A stretch of 64,000 nucleotides of DNA, taken from Bryum argenteum. Taxonomy: Eukaryota > Streptophyta > Bryopsida > Bryales > Bryaceae. Below, piece after piece: positions 22,570 to 34,116 of this stretch (positions are counted from its first letter, which is position 1; the number at the start of each line of letters is the position of its first letter). The notes under the pieces were generated by a model, which was not told the origin of the DNA, did no database searches, and saw only the letters and a program-made list of their open reading frames with translations. The position numbers and the translations under genes were made by a program. The stretch covers positions 5,939,409-6,003,408 of the forward strand of contig CM073328.1 of NCBI GenBank assembly GCA_037043015.1, read 5' to 3'.

Positions 22570-25500
22570 TGCTTCACTACTACAAAATTTGTTGGTTTTA
22601 TCTTTTGATGAATATTTTATTTTTTGTTTTCGAGTTTTGAAATTCAACTTAGATTTTAATAAAATCTTTTGGTGAGATGGTACTACTTATGCAAAGTTAT
22701 AAGTATTAAGGCATTTCTATTCAACCCTACACGTTTGGCGTACCGCCGAAGAAAGGTTCAAGACGTGACATAGGGAGCAGCACGTTGGAGAAAGGTTCAA
22801 TACACGATAAATGGCAGCGTGCAAAAGATCGAAAAGTTCACGACGTGGTATGGATAGCGGCGCAGCAGAGAAAGGTTAAAGACGTCGCATGGGTAGCGGT
22901 GCGCAAGGAAAAGATTCAAAACGTGGCATGGGTAGCGGTGCGCGAGGAAAAGGTTCAAAACGTGGCATGGGTAGCAGCGCGCTAGGGCGACTATTAGAAA
23001 ATTTGCTGGTTTATTTGTTGATGAAGATTTTATTTTCGTTTTCAAGTTATGGAATTGAACTTGGATAATGATAAAAGCTTTTAGTGAGATGCTACTACTC
23101 ATGCAAAGCTATAAGTATTAAGGCATTCCTATTCAACCCTCCACGTTTGGCGTACCGCCGAAGAAAGGTCAACACGTGACATAAGGAGCGGGACATTGAG
23201 AAAGGTTCAATACACGATAGATAGCAGCGTGCAAAAGAAAGGTTCACAACGTGGTTTGGGTAGCGACAGGTAGGAAAATTCAAGACGTGACATGCGTAGC
23301 AGCGTGCAAGGAAAAGGTTCAAAATGTGGCATGTGTAGCGGCGCTCAAGGGAGAGGTTCAAAATGTGGCATGGGCACTCCAAGGCCACTATTAGAAAATT
23401 TGTTGGTTTTTATTTTTTGATGAGAATTTTATTTTCGTTTTCAAGTTTTGCAACTCAACTTGGATTTTGGTGAGACGGTACTACTCATGCATAGTTATAA
23501 AAATTAAGGCATTCTTATTCAACCCTCCACGTTTGACGTACCGCCAAAGAAGGTTTCAAGATGTGACATATGGAGCAACACGTTGGAGAAAGTTTCAACA
23601 CATGATAAATAGCGGCGTACAAAAGAAAGGATCACAACGTGATATGCGCTAAGGGAAGGTTCAAGATGTGGCATGGTAGCACCGCGCGTGAGGGAAAGGT
23701 TTAAAACGTGGCATGGGTAGCGGCGCGCCAGGGCCTCTATGAGAAAATTTGTTGGTTTTATTTTTTGATGAAAATTTTATTTTCGTTTTCAAGTTTTGGA
23801 ACTCAACTTTGATTTCAATAAAATCTTTTGGTAAGACGGTACTACTCATGCAAAGTTATAAGTATTAAGGCATTCCTATTCAACCTTCCACTATTGGCGT
23901 ACCGCCAAAGAAAGGTTCAAGACGTAACATAGGGAGCAACACGTTGGAGAAAGGTTGATGAAGGAGGCTCAAGGAAAGGAAGGGAAGAGAGGAAGGAGAG
24001 GAGAAGAGGGCATCAAAAGATGGGGACAGTGGGAGGCAGGAAAGGCAATGGAAATGACGTTGGCTGGGTTGGGGGATGAACAACTTCCCTTTCTTCTTGT
24101 TTCTTATGTTGCTCAATCCATTGATAGACCGGGTAAGCATTCGTAGCAGCTACCAAGGAGGATAGAGGAGGGGTAATGAGCCCCTAATTTTTTGATGTAT
24201 AGACATTAAATGCCAAGGAGTAGGCTCCCAAGGGTAACTTGGGATCGCAGACCTCAAAGTTGAATTCAAAATTATCAAAAACGGTCTTGCGAGGTCCCCG
24301 CCAATTCTAGGGTGCCTCCTTGGTAGCTGCCACGAACCATTGCCCTGATAGACCAACGATGACCATCGCAAAGCGACGAAACCACGACGACGAAGATGAC
24401 AATGACCTCAACCACCACCAACGCACACTGCACTCCATCTCCTTCCCTTCGCTTTTTCCCTTCTCTCTACTACTTTTCACTTTTTCATCTTGCTTCCATA
24501 CCTTTTTACATGAAGAGTGGTATAAGTTGTGGACATTATTGTTGACGTGATCAATAGTAACGAAATTTTTTTAGTGTACTGTGATTAGTGACAAGCATGC
24601 GGAGTAATTTCAGTGTTCATATTGGTAATATGATTAAAAAGGTAATATTGCACTATATAATTCTAACTTTTGCTATGACCCCAATTCCGTTAAAATGGCA
24701 TTATTCCGGTAAAATGGCATTATTCCGGTAAAATGGCACACCTCAACTTTCTGAACTGCAGTTCAAAAACCATGTGATATAACAGAATTTTAAGGTGATA
24801 TTAGGGAAAATGAGTGACAATGTATTTAAGAAGTGATATTACAAAAACACACGATAGATAACAGCGTGCAAAAGAAAGGTTCATGATGTGCTATGGGTAG
24901 CGGCACGCCAGAAAAAGATTCAAGATGTGGCATGGGTAGCAGCGTGCGAGGGAAAGGTTCAAAATGTGGCATGGGTAGCGGCGCGCGAGAGAAAGGTTCA
25001 AAACGTGGCATGGGTAGCGGCGCGCTAGGGCCTCTATGAGAAAATTTGTTGGTTTTATTTTTTAATGAAAATTTTATTTTCGTTTTCAAGTTTTGGAACT
25101 CAGCTTGGATTTTAATGAAATCCTTTGGTGAGACGGTATTACTTATGGAAAGTTATAAGTATCAAAGCATTCCTATTCAACCCTCTACGTTTGGTGTAGC
25201 GCCGAAGAAAGGTTCAAGACTTGACATAGGAGGAGCACGTTGGAGAAAGGTTCAATAGACGATAGATAGCGGTGTCCAAAAGAAAGGTTCACGATGTACT
25301 GGCGCTATCAAAAGATTCGAGACGTGGCATGGGTAGCGACCCGCGAGAGAAAGGTCAAAACGTGGCATGGATCGAGGCGTGCAAGGGAAAGGTTTGAAAC
25401 GTCGCAAGGTAGTGAGCGCAAGGAAAAGGTTCTAAACGTAGCACGGGTAGCGGCGCGCAAGGGAAAGGTTTGAAATGCGGGAGAGGTAGCGGCGCGCGTA

Positions 25501-25620
25501 GAAAAGGTTCAAAATGTGGCATGGGTAGCGGCGCGTCAAGGAAAGGTTCAAAATGTGGCATGGGTAGCGGCGCGTCAAGGAAAGGTTCAAAATGTGGCAT
25601 ATGTAGGGGCTAGTGACACC
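22570..25620. repeat. Two-level satellite array (A and B segments)
   Basis: Long units alternate an AT-rich A segment of about 165 bp (from GAAAATTTGTTGGTTTTATT through CATTCCTATTCAACCCTCCA) with a CpG-rich B segment. B is itself a tandem minisatellite of about 35 bp (core AAAGGTTCAAAACGTGGCAT followed by GGGTAGCGGCGCGC). A segments start near 22575, 22988, 23390, 23737 and 25032; B segments lie between and after them. The final B block (25205-25615) is the longest. Apparent ORFs on both strands, such as minus-strand MPHFEPF repeats, are by-products of the 35-bp motif. The array is interrupted at about 23958-24846 by unrelated DNA. Confidence 0.85.
23958..24846. other. Insertion of about 890 bp into the satellite array
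   Basis: The B segment is cut after GGAGAAAGGTT at 23957 and resumes with ACACGATAGATA near 24848, exactly where intact units continue. The insert carries a possible small inverted-repeat element (GCAGCTACCAAGGAGG at 24147 and CCTCCTTGGTAGCTGC at 24316). It also has a 24-bp direct duplication (GGTAAAATGGCATTATTCC, about 24692-24740). No LTR or full transposon ends could be assigned to the whole insert. Confidence 0.5.
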
Positions 25621-25717
25621 CTGTGATATCCATGCAATTTCTTCCTAAACGCGTCATTTAGTTTGGGTTAACTTGACATTTGAAAGATATCATTATACCG
25701 CTTGGAGAGATCTCATA

Positions 25718-25819
25718 CTCCCTCTGTCCCACTATAATTGTTCATAAGGTTCTCTCAAATCTACCTAGGGAGGTAGATTTGAAAGAACCTATTGGACAAT
25801 TATAATGGGACAAAGGGAG
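25718..25819. mobile_element. Stowaway-type MITE
   Basis: 102 bp that folds almost completely on itself, with TIRs CTCCCTCTGTCCCA and TGGGACAAAGGGAG flanked by TA on both sides (25716-25717, 25820-25821). The CTCCCTC(C/T)GTCCC tip is the hallmark of plant Stowaway elements. A relative lies at 50350. Confidence 0.9.
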
Positions 25820-25821
25820 TA

Positions 25822-27869
25822 ACTCTTAAACTTTGAGACTTTAAGTAATCTAATTTGGATTTTTGTTATGGTGTGGTGAGATGCAAAATGAAGGAGGGTT
25901 AATTAACTTGGAAAGGGTGTTAGTTCAAAGAAGTGCTACATTTAGCAACCCCTCTTCTTAACAACATTTAGCTAGTCCTTTGGCCATTCCTTTGGAAATG
26001 CTCTTATCCATTCAAAAAATGCAAAAATTAATTCATTCAAATAAATATTTGAGAAGGCCAAGTGCCTCTCTGGTAAGTGATGCATTACAGTAGACCCTTG
26101 ATCCTCTTGGCGGGACCCCGGGTTCCTTACGAAAATATTCTCATTTGGAAAAGGTCATGTTCTCACACTACAGCATATGAAAGGTTTTGAATAAATAATA
26201 AAAACAATAATAAAATTCCTTTTCTTATATCTCCTCATTGATATGCATTCAAAACCATAAATATTTTCTCACGATAACTTTATGAAGATATGCAGTATCT
26301 TTAAAGTTGATATTGGGAATATTTGGAACATCCGGCCTTGCCATAGGGATTCATTTGTATATTTCTATCCTTTACATCATAAGTTTATAAGTTTCTCTCC
26401 ATCTAATCATGAACATATTTATTGCAAACCCTGTACATGGGATTGGGAGATCATAATGAAGTTAAATTCCTCAAAATATTCAATGAGAGAATCTCAAAAA
26501 TCAATAAAAGATCAAAGGAAATTTGTGCAAAATATATACACCAATATAAAGATTGAAGAAAAATTTCAATTATTAATAGATCCCCTATAAAGATTCCTCT
26601 ACATTGTTGAAAGATTTCACAATAATCTCAAGAGGATCCGTTATGCCAAAGGTTCTTCTTAAGGTTTGACATTTTTTCTATCTATTTGCACAAATGTATG
26701 AGAATTTTGTAGCGTGTAAAAACATCCAACATCATGGTGTGGAAATGGGTTTGAATTATATTAAAATTAATTTCATATTATCCTAAGTCACTATTTATTG
26801 AAATTCTCTCTCATAGTATTAATATTGTTCAAATTGAAACATATCATATACCTCCTTTGAACACAACATCAAATCATTGTTTCATTATTCTTTCAAATTT
26901 ATGACGCTATGTAGTCATTTATGTAGTAGTGATGATTTTCAAACTAGTAATTGAAACTCTTGGAGTAAATGATTGCACCTATGCATTAGTTCTCATCATG
27001 AAAATTATGAGGAGATATTTTATCCTTTAATGCCACAAGCCTTTCTAAGTCACTCAAAAGCCTCTCATGACCTTATAGTATATAGTAGAAGAGATCTATG
27101 AAAGAGATTTTCAGAAAGCTAAATACTCCAACATCAGTAGGCGAACTAATTTCAAGATCTTATAGTTGGAATTTTGGAATTTAAATCTTCTTACCAATAT
27201 GAAAATTTTGAGTGACTTGAAAGGATTTGCATGTCAAAAGCTAACTATAATAGCATTTTTGAGCTCGAGGTGAGAACTTAATAATTTATTATTATTATTT
27301 TTTTGGGAACCCAAGATGTCTTGTAATAAGGAGAAAATTCTTAAATTGTGATCGAGTTATTATGATATGATATGCTTTTGAAAGAGCATTCTACCATTGC
27401 ACCATGAAATGCTATTGCCCTTTAATATCCTTTGATATTGTGCATAGTTTTGTCTAATCTCATAAGCGTGAAAGGTTGAGTTCACTCAGGCTTAGCCAAA
27501 ACATCTCAAAAAATACAAAAAACTTTTATCTTGTGTTAATCTCTATTGTGCCATGTTTTGTAACTTTGCCAACTTTCTACAGGAACCCCTCACTTACGAG
27601 TTTATATTTTGTTTCATCCATCACTATTTATTCACAATCTATGAGTGTGGATGCTCCAATATTATAAATTCATATTTATTTAGTCAATTCTCAATTTAAT
27701 TTTTGAACTTTATTGTTATTTTCTCCTCTACCCTTTGTACTGATAAATAAAAATTTGCTCCTCAACGTCTAGAACTCCTTGGTATTTTTAGGAGCTTAAA
27801 ACCTTAAATTTGTAAATTTCCGACCTCTATGCAATGGGGGGGGGGGTGTAAACCAAGTTTTTCATTTTC
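25822..27869. other. AT-rich intergenic DNA, no gene seen
   Basis: No exon-like or TIR-bounded element recognised. A 102-codon AT-rich plus frame (26282-26590) has no family resemblance. A G run lies at about 27837-27846. Confidence 0.45.
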
Positions 27870-28230
27870 CTTTTTCTAAACTCCCGACCATAAGATCTTG
27901 TACCTAAGATAATCTCTAGTTGTTGTTCCAAAATTTAACCACCAACATATTTTTGAGAGGTCATGACATCCAAAGTTTGTTTCCTAAGTAATTTTGGGCA
28001 TTGCGAAACTTGTTTTTGAAAGTTTTGTAGGCTACCCTTGTAAAAGTGGTAAACTTTTTGACTTGATTCTGAGTAGTAATTTAGTAATAATAATATTATT
28101 TTAAAGATTATTATTAAGATTTAAAAAAAAAAAAAAAAAAAAAAACTTGTATAAAGTTGCTCCATTTTGGCTGGCAACCTTGTTGTCCTAGAAGACTCAG
28201 AAATTGGAATTTGACTTTGCAAATTTCACT
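27870..28230. repeat. Dispersed repeat, copy 3, next to AP5B1
   Basis: Similar to the distal half of the repeat at 6340-7110, including the CTTGTAAAAGTGGTAAACTT and GGAATTTGACTTTGCAAATTT blocks. It holds a poly-A tract of about 24 bp at 28121-28144. It ends within 300 bp of the AP5B1 start codon. Confidence 0.5.
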
Positions 28231-28254
28231 CTGCGAAATTCACTTTGCAAACTT

Positions 28255-28320
28255 TCTGAGCTTTTTCTTTCTGGGACTTTTCTTTCTGAGACTTTTCTTT
28301 CTGGGTCTTTTCTTTCTGTC
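28255..28320. repeat. CT-rich repeat in the AP5B1 leader
   Basis: About four copies of (C/T)TTTTCTTTCTGRGA in tandem, probably within the 5' UTR or core promoter. CT-rich elements near the start are common in plant genes. Confidence 0.6.
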
Positions 28321-28512
28321 TCCGAACTCCGTCCTCGAGCTCCTGAATCGCATTACCGGCCGTAAAGCAATCCGAGTGCACAGCAAGCCGCTCAAACAAT
28401 CTCACGTACACTCGATCTCCGTCACTGAAACCATTGGCACTGTATTCCCCGCCCGATGAGGATTGCAACGATAGGTCACACAAGCTGAGGCATCACCATT
28501 CGAGCTCCCGCG

Positions 28513-31500
28513 ATGGCGGAGAAGGGTAGCGGGAAGCTGCTAGGAGTAGCGGATTGGGAGCAGCTGTTCCTGGACTTCAAAACCTCGAGCGAGCTACAAC
28601 AGAAATGGTTGACCTCATGGCCAGGACCAACGATCGTGGACCAAGCGTTACAGAGCATAACGAAGAAAGAGTACCCACTCAAAGCGCCGTTATTCCATTT
28701 CTTAGAGGAGCATGGCAATGCGCTACTTGGAGAGGAGCACGCGTTGGCCGGGGTCGCCATGCTCGTGGACTCTCTGAAGAGTGTGTTAGGGTTACAAGTG
28801 GACGGAGTGGTCATCACTTATGGTCTGAAGGAGCAGATGATGGTGATGGTGACGACTGTGGCGATCGATGTGGATGCGATTCACACTGCCACGGGCTCAT
28901 TTGAGACGCTCGTTGAGGTTTTGCTAGGGTTCATCAGTCGGACGAATTACGCCGTGGATCGTCACGTTCGTGCTACTGCCTGTGAATGCTTGAAGGAGCT
29001 CGAGATGGCGCATCCGTGCTTATTGAATTTGTGCGTAGGTCACGTTTTTTCGTTTTGTCAAAGCGAGCGGACGCATGCCAGTCAAGCTTATAAGCTGCTC
29101 TTTACTGCGATCTTGCATAATATGGCTTGTTATATGTATACCGGCAAGTCGAGGTTAGCTGGAGCTCATTCGTTCTTGTCGATCACCATTCCTTTGGTCC
29201 CGTTCTCGGTTCCTTCGTACCTGTCTGGTTCCGATCCCCGTCGAGAAGCGATCGCTATTCCTGCGAAGGAACTTTCCGCAGGTACGAAAATTTGAACCAA
29301 ATGTGGTGAATTCGCTGCTAATTTTGAAGATTCTGTTTGTTGTTAAGTGCAGATTAAACACAATGCAAGTTGTGTAGTAAAGTTTGATTGAGATTATGGA
29401 TGTATTTCCGAAGGAGCCAGTCCAGCTTGCATCATCCTCTCATGCGTTTGGTTTTCTGAATGTTCGATTTCATGGGTGCTTCGCAGCGAGCATCAAAGAG
29501 TTCAAACGAGCAGTGGCGTACATCCTACAAAACTTGTACCTATTGACGGAGTTTGGGATGCTGGAATTTGTGTCCCGATTCGTGAATATTGCGAATGCAC
29601 TCGACCTTCACGGATCTCTTTTGAGGTCGACGGTATCTAGTCTGTTGTACGCGTACAACCCAGTGATGATTCACGTGGTGTTGGTGATATACACGCAGTT
29701 CATGAAAGCATTTGAAGGTGAAGAAGATGCGATGATGAAGCGTTTAGCCATTCTGAGCCGGGAAAGTCAACAGCCACTTTCAATTCGTTTGCTTGGTTTG
29801 CATTGGTTGCTGGGATTGGCAAACGAGCGGCAACTAGGAACCTCGATCATTGCTGTGGAAGCACCAGGTTTATATCCCCGAATGTATGATCCGCTGGCTT
29901 TGCAAGCGTTGAAGCTTGAGACCTTGGCTCAATGTGCAGCTCAGCTTCCGAGTGGACATGGTACAGTGGCAGGTGATAATGCCATGGGGATCTTCAAAGT
30001 TTTGGAGATGAGTGCAGCGCCTAAAGATGCCGCAAGCAAGATTTTGAATGAAGGCTTGTTGTGTTTGTCTTCTTTCACGTGGCTGCCTCCTTCCAGTACG
30101 GAAACTCGGATCACATTCTTTGTCTTGCATAACTTCCTCACGGCCGCTGTTCCGCACGAGGGCTCAAGTCCTGACGTAGATATTGAAAAATTCATCAAGT
30201 CTCCTCTGTTCTGTACCATACAGCTTATCCTTGTACAAATGGCTCTGAAAATACTCGCTCTCATTCCTAGTATTCTGAAGCTTGTGGATCAGCTATTGGC
30301 TTGTGAGGCGCATCATAGCTTGGGCGAGCATCTTCTGCGTACTTTCAATGACGATTTGCTCCCGCAGTTGGCTCCTAATCGCAGCTTACCCGCCTATTTC
30401 CCTCTTCTTGAGCGGATTGCGGAGAACAAAAGTATCCCCCCTGCCCGGCTTCTGGAGCTTCTCACTTTGTATATAAGAAAACGAGTCGAAGAAGACAAGG
30501 GCGATGGGGGCTTGCGGCTCTGGCATCGAGGTAACCAGGTAACCTTCATGCATTTTTCTCCTCTTACCTTGTATATGTACTTCATCAATTCGACAAAGTT
30601 AGTTTCTCAATTCTTACGAACACAAAGAGATTGTATTTGATATGTCGTATTTGATACGTCGTATTTCTGTAGCAGTTACTGAATCCTCCAATTGATTGAT
30701 GTGGAAAATAATGTGAAGCTAGAAAGCATCTGACAATCAGGTGTCTATGCGTCACAGGTGCTCGGGATTTGTTGCAAGGTTCTCATGCATCACCAGAGCT
30801 CACGAGGGTTTCATGGACTCGTCCAGCTGCTCACATTTATGTGTAGGTTTTTCCCAGATCTGGATGGTCGAGATACAGCCAGGTTTGTGCCATTTGAGCC
30901 GGTTCTCTACTTTTAATGTCAAAATTTCTTGCTATAAGCTGTACCCTTTTGTGGGAACAAAATTAGTTGTAGTTTAACATGGCTTTTCGTGGGATGGGTC
31001 CTGAATTACACTGCTGGCATTCTCTTTACTGATATGGGAACTTGCTTACTGTACTCTAGGTTGTATTTGAGAATGCTCATCAGCATTCCGGGAGATCCTC
31101 TTCGAAAGATTCTGGGATACGGTGATAAGGTTATAGAAGAAGCAAATGCTTCACAGTATAACACCGTTTCGTCCCAGCCTAACAGTCAAGCTTCGCCGGT
31201 AAGTTCTGCTTGTTATCATCACGACCTTGTACTTGGCCTTGAAAATAATTGTGGCTTATAACATTCGGCAAATTTATAGGAAGTGACACAACAGGCACCA
31301 AAAGTTATCGGTACATCGGTCACATATCGTTGACATACTATTATTTCTTTCTGGACAGCTCCAAGTTGCTGAGTATGTCAAACTTACAAGGGAGAGCACA
31401 TTACTGGTTCGACATTCATGGTCTTTGGTGCTTTACAACACGTTCCAGACGGGTGTAGATGGAGGCTTCACGGATTTAGACGTGGGAGTTCCCGTGCCAG

Positions 31501-32906
31501 AGGTAGTGGTGGAGGAGGTCAGTGATCAGCACAAGGAGGCAGCAGGTGATGAAGTGAAAAACAAAGGTACTCAGGGTGCCCTTCATGAGAAGAGCGCCAT
31601 CATTGCCCAGGATTCAGACGACAAAGCCAAGGAGAAAAGAGGAAGACCCTCTGACGCAATTCCGCGGGTAATGGATGCAAGAACTTCTACCATCTTAGGT
31701 ATATTGCGGCAACATTTCGAGGAGATTCCTGACTATCGTAACGGCTTCGGGGTAAGAATTAACGTTCGGTGTACACTGAGATTCCTGGGGGAAGTTCTGC
31801 TGCGATTGGTCGCAGAAGCTGAGGGCTTGTCGGATTCCAGCAACGAACCTGGATCCTGGCCTGCAATTTATGCTGTTGTAATCTCCTTCCTGACCACCGG
31901 GCTCTATGGTGCAATACCATCCGTGCACGTTCCGTTTCTCCTCAGTGAACCACCCACTAACAGATCCTGGCGAACACCGGGGACAGAAAGCCCTACTTCA
32001 GTCATTACAGAAGTGGATTCCAGCAAGGGGAAGGGAAAAACGTTTCACGAGGATTCCGACGATGATGGCGACCACCATGTGCTGCTCCTCGAGGGCTCGA
32101 AAGACGACGAAGATGTGATCTACAGCGAGACAGTCATCGTTGAACTGGAACCGAAACAACCAGTTCCCACCCTCGTAGATGCCCACATTGTCTTTTCTAA
32201 TGAAGAAGGGCATACCGTGCAAGGCCAGCTTGACTCGATTCCAGTCGGAATCGAGGATCTCTTTCAGAAACCGCTTCTTCCTCAGAGGCTCCCGCACTGT
32301 GACCAGGCCGAGTATCTGTTTTCTCTGTACAAGGCGTTGTTTGAGGCTTGCAGCGGCCCTGGCCGCTTGGGCACCGAGACCTTCCTTTTGAAGAACGCGG
32401 AGTCGAAAGCCGGGGTGTCGATTGAGGGCTCGGAGAGTGTGAAGCTGCTGGAAGGACAAGCGGATCGCATCGTGGGTGCAGTGGAGCAATGGTTGGGTCC
32501 GTTCGTAGTGGCCGTCACGGGGAACTCGTTGATCAGCATGGTGAAAGACGGTAGACTGTTGCATCATCCTCTTTTCCTGGAGGATGACTACTCATTCCAT
32601 GGCCCTGGGGGAGACCGAGGTTGGCCAGGCAGCCGTGATGCCATTCTCAGGCTGGAAGACTCCAAGGACCGCGTGGATCAACAAAGCTCGTCGGGAAATG
32701 TGCGAGCAACAATGGGTCCCCCGGAAGTTGGCAGCAAGGGCGGCTTAGGGTGCTTTCATGTGCTCATCTTCCTGCCCCCTCGCTACCACTTGCTGCTCCG
32801 CATGGAAGTGTCGGACTGGTCCACCCTCGTTCGCATCCGCACCGATCACTGGCCTTGCTTGGCGCATGTGGACGAGTTTCTCGAAGCCCTGGTCATGTCA
32901 AGGTAG
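28513..32906 (+). CDS. AP5B1: AP-5 complex subunit beta-1
   Basis: Five phase-consistent exons, 28513-29281, 29487-30538, 30758-30882, 31060-31198 and 31359-32906, give about 1210 residues. This is close to but longer than the roughly 1100 residues I expect of plant AP5B1. AP-5 is a late-endosomal adaptor that works with SPG11/SPG15-type partners; beta-1 is one of its two large subunits. Recognition rests on the run of alpha-helical segments, especially GMLEFVSRFVNIANALDL, LLRSTVSSLLYAYNPV and RLLGLHWLLGLANE in exon 2, and LLVRHSWSLVLYNTF in exon 5. Exon 5 also has an acidic, lysine-rich insert of about 100 residues after VVVEEVSDQHKEAAG. It ends with a compact C-terminal beta-rich region (WPCLAHVDEFLEAL). 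The leader at 28260-28512 has a repeated CTTTTCTTTCTG tract. Membership is secure; exon 2's acceptor (TTCGCAG at 29486) was chosen because it alone keeps frame and family similarity. Confidence 0.88.
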
Positions 32907-34114
32907 CGTAACCTAAGTCTTCCATTCCAGTCTCCCGCGGACAGGGTATGATCCTGACACCCAATCTCGAATGCTGACAAGCCTCATTATTTTTTTCGTT
33001 ACACACTGTACCTATTTAGCGTATTCCTGTGCCGTTACTCTCATTGCCATATTGTGCATTGCGGCTGGAAAAGAGGGTCGCATTGAGAGGGCAGGTACTG
33101 CTTGTATTGTAGACGTGTGGCTACCACATTGATGGTACCATGTAGCCACCAAAGTGAAGGCTTATTTGCAAAGCCCATTAATTCAGGGTTTCATATACTT
33201 AGTTGACGTTGTGGAGAACCACTTAAGTTCCATCTTACTGTCAGTGGGTCAATAATCTAGTTTGTTCAACGATGTTCAGAATTTTTGATATAAGAGATTG
33301 TTAACATGAAGTTTCTCCTCATCCGATTTTTGGCTACAAATTAGGAATGTATCGCTTCTTCTTACTTCTTCCGCTATTTGTATGTTCTGTGTATGTTCAT
33401 TTTGTGTTCTCCATCTTATCTATCCTCTTTTTAACAATTTCGGACCTCCACATAAGGGAGAAGCAAACTATATCTGTTCCGTCAGGATCTGCTTTTGAGC
33501 CATAGGATGTGATTCATGGCTCTAGAAGACCTTCTGTGCAAACCATCGTGTGCTACACCCGATTCTATCGGTTGATGCGCCACCATCAAATCCTTTCTAC
33601 TTTCTTTGTTGGTAGGCCTTGTCCTCGGCAACTGATCATAAAAGAATGTCCTCGGCAACTGATCATAAAAGAATGTGGTTGACTTTCATCACAAACTTCA
33701 TTATCAAGAAGCCCCACCTCCATTGATTCAAAAGATTGCTCCATATTAATTGGCGTTGAATTTGTAAAGGCAATCTTGTTGCTAGAGTCAAGATCATTTC
33801 TTTTTCGTTTACTTCTTAATGTCTCTTCATTCCTTTGAACGATAGGATGAGATTTATCTCTGCTCGCAATTTGTGCAAGTGTAGTTGTGTGCTCCAAATT
33901 TGTTGACGGCCCCATCATTCTTGGTCTTGGTTCTCTTATGATGTAGCTATGAGGTTACAAAGATATTGATGGCACTAATGCTTGTGCATCAAAGTGCTTA
34001 CCATAATCAATCTCACCTTCAACTCTACGATGATGGAAGTTGTGACAATTGCAAGTCTTACACCTATATGTAATGGGTTGTATCTGCATTTCTCTTAGCT
34101 TGATTTAGAACACA
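32907..34114. other. AP5B1 3' flank and unrecognised DNA
   Basis: The first few hundred bases are presumably the AP5B1 3' UTR. At 33586-33918 (minus) a 110-codon frame encodes a basic Ser/Asn-rich sequence (RSKRKRNDLDSSNKIAF). It contains a perfect 24-bp tandem duplication (TGTCCTCGGCAACTGATCAT, about 33615-33672). Another short minus segment near 34020-34080 reads RCKTCNCHNFHH. These may be pieces of one decayed gene, but no family is recognised. Confidence 0.35.
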
Positions 34115-34116
34115 TA

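Noticed and set aside
25355-25600. Minus-strand MPHFEPF repeat protein
   Set aside because: By-product of the 35-bp satellite motif; related frames appear on both strands in every B segment.
22570-25620. CRISPR array suggested by regular repeats
   Set aside because: Units are contiguous and diverged with no unique spacers, and the DNA is plant nuclear.
33586-33918. Real gene encoding a basic 110-residue protein
   Set aside because: No family, no splice partner found, and it contains a fresh 24-bp duplication; kept only as a note in the intergenic entry.
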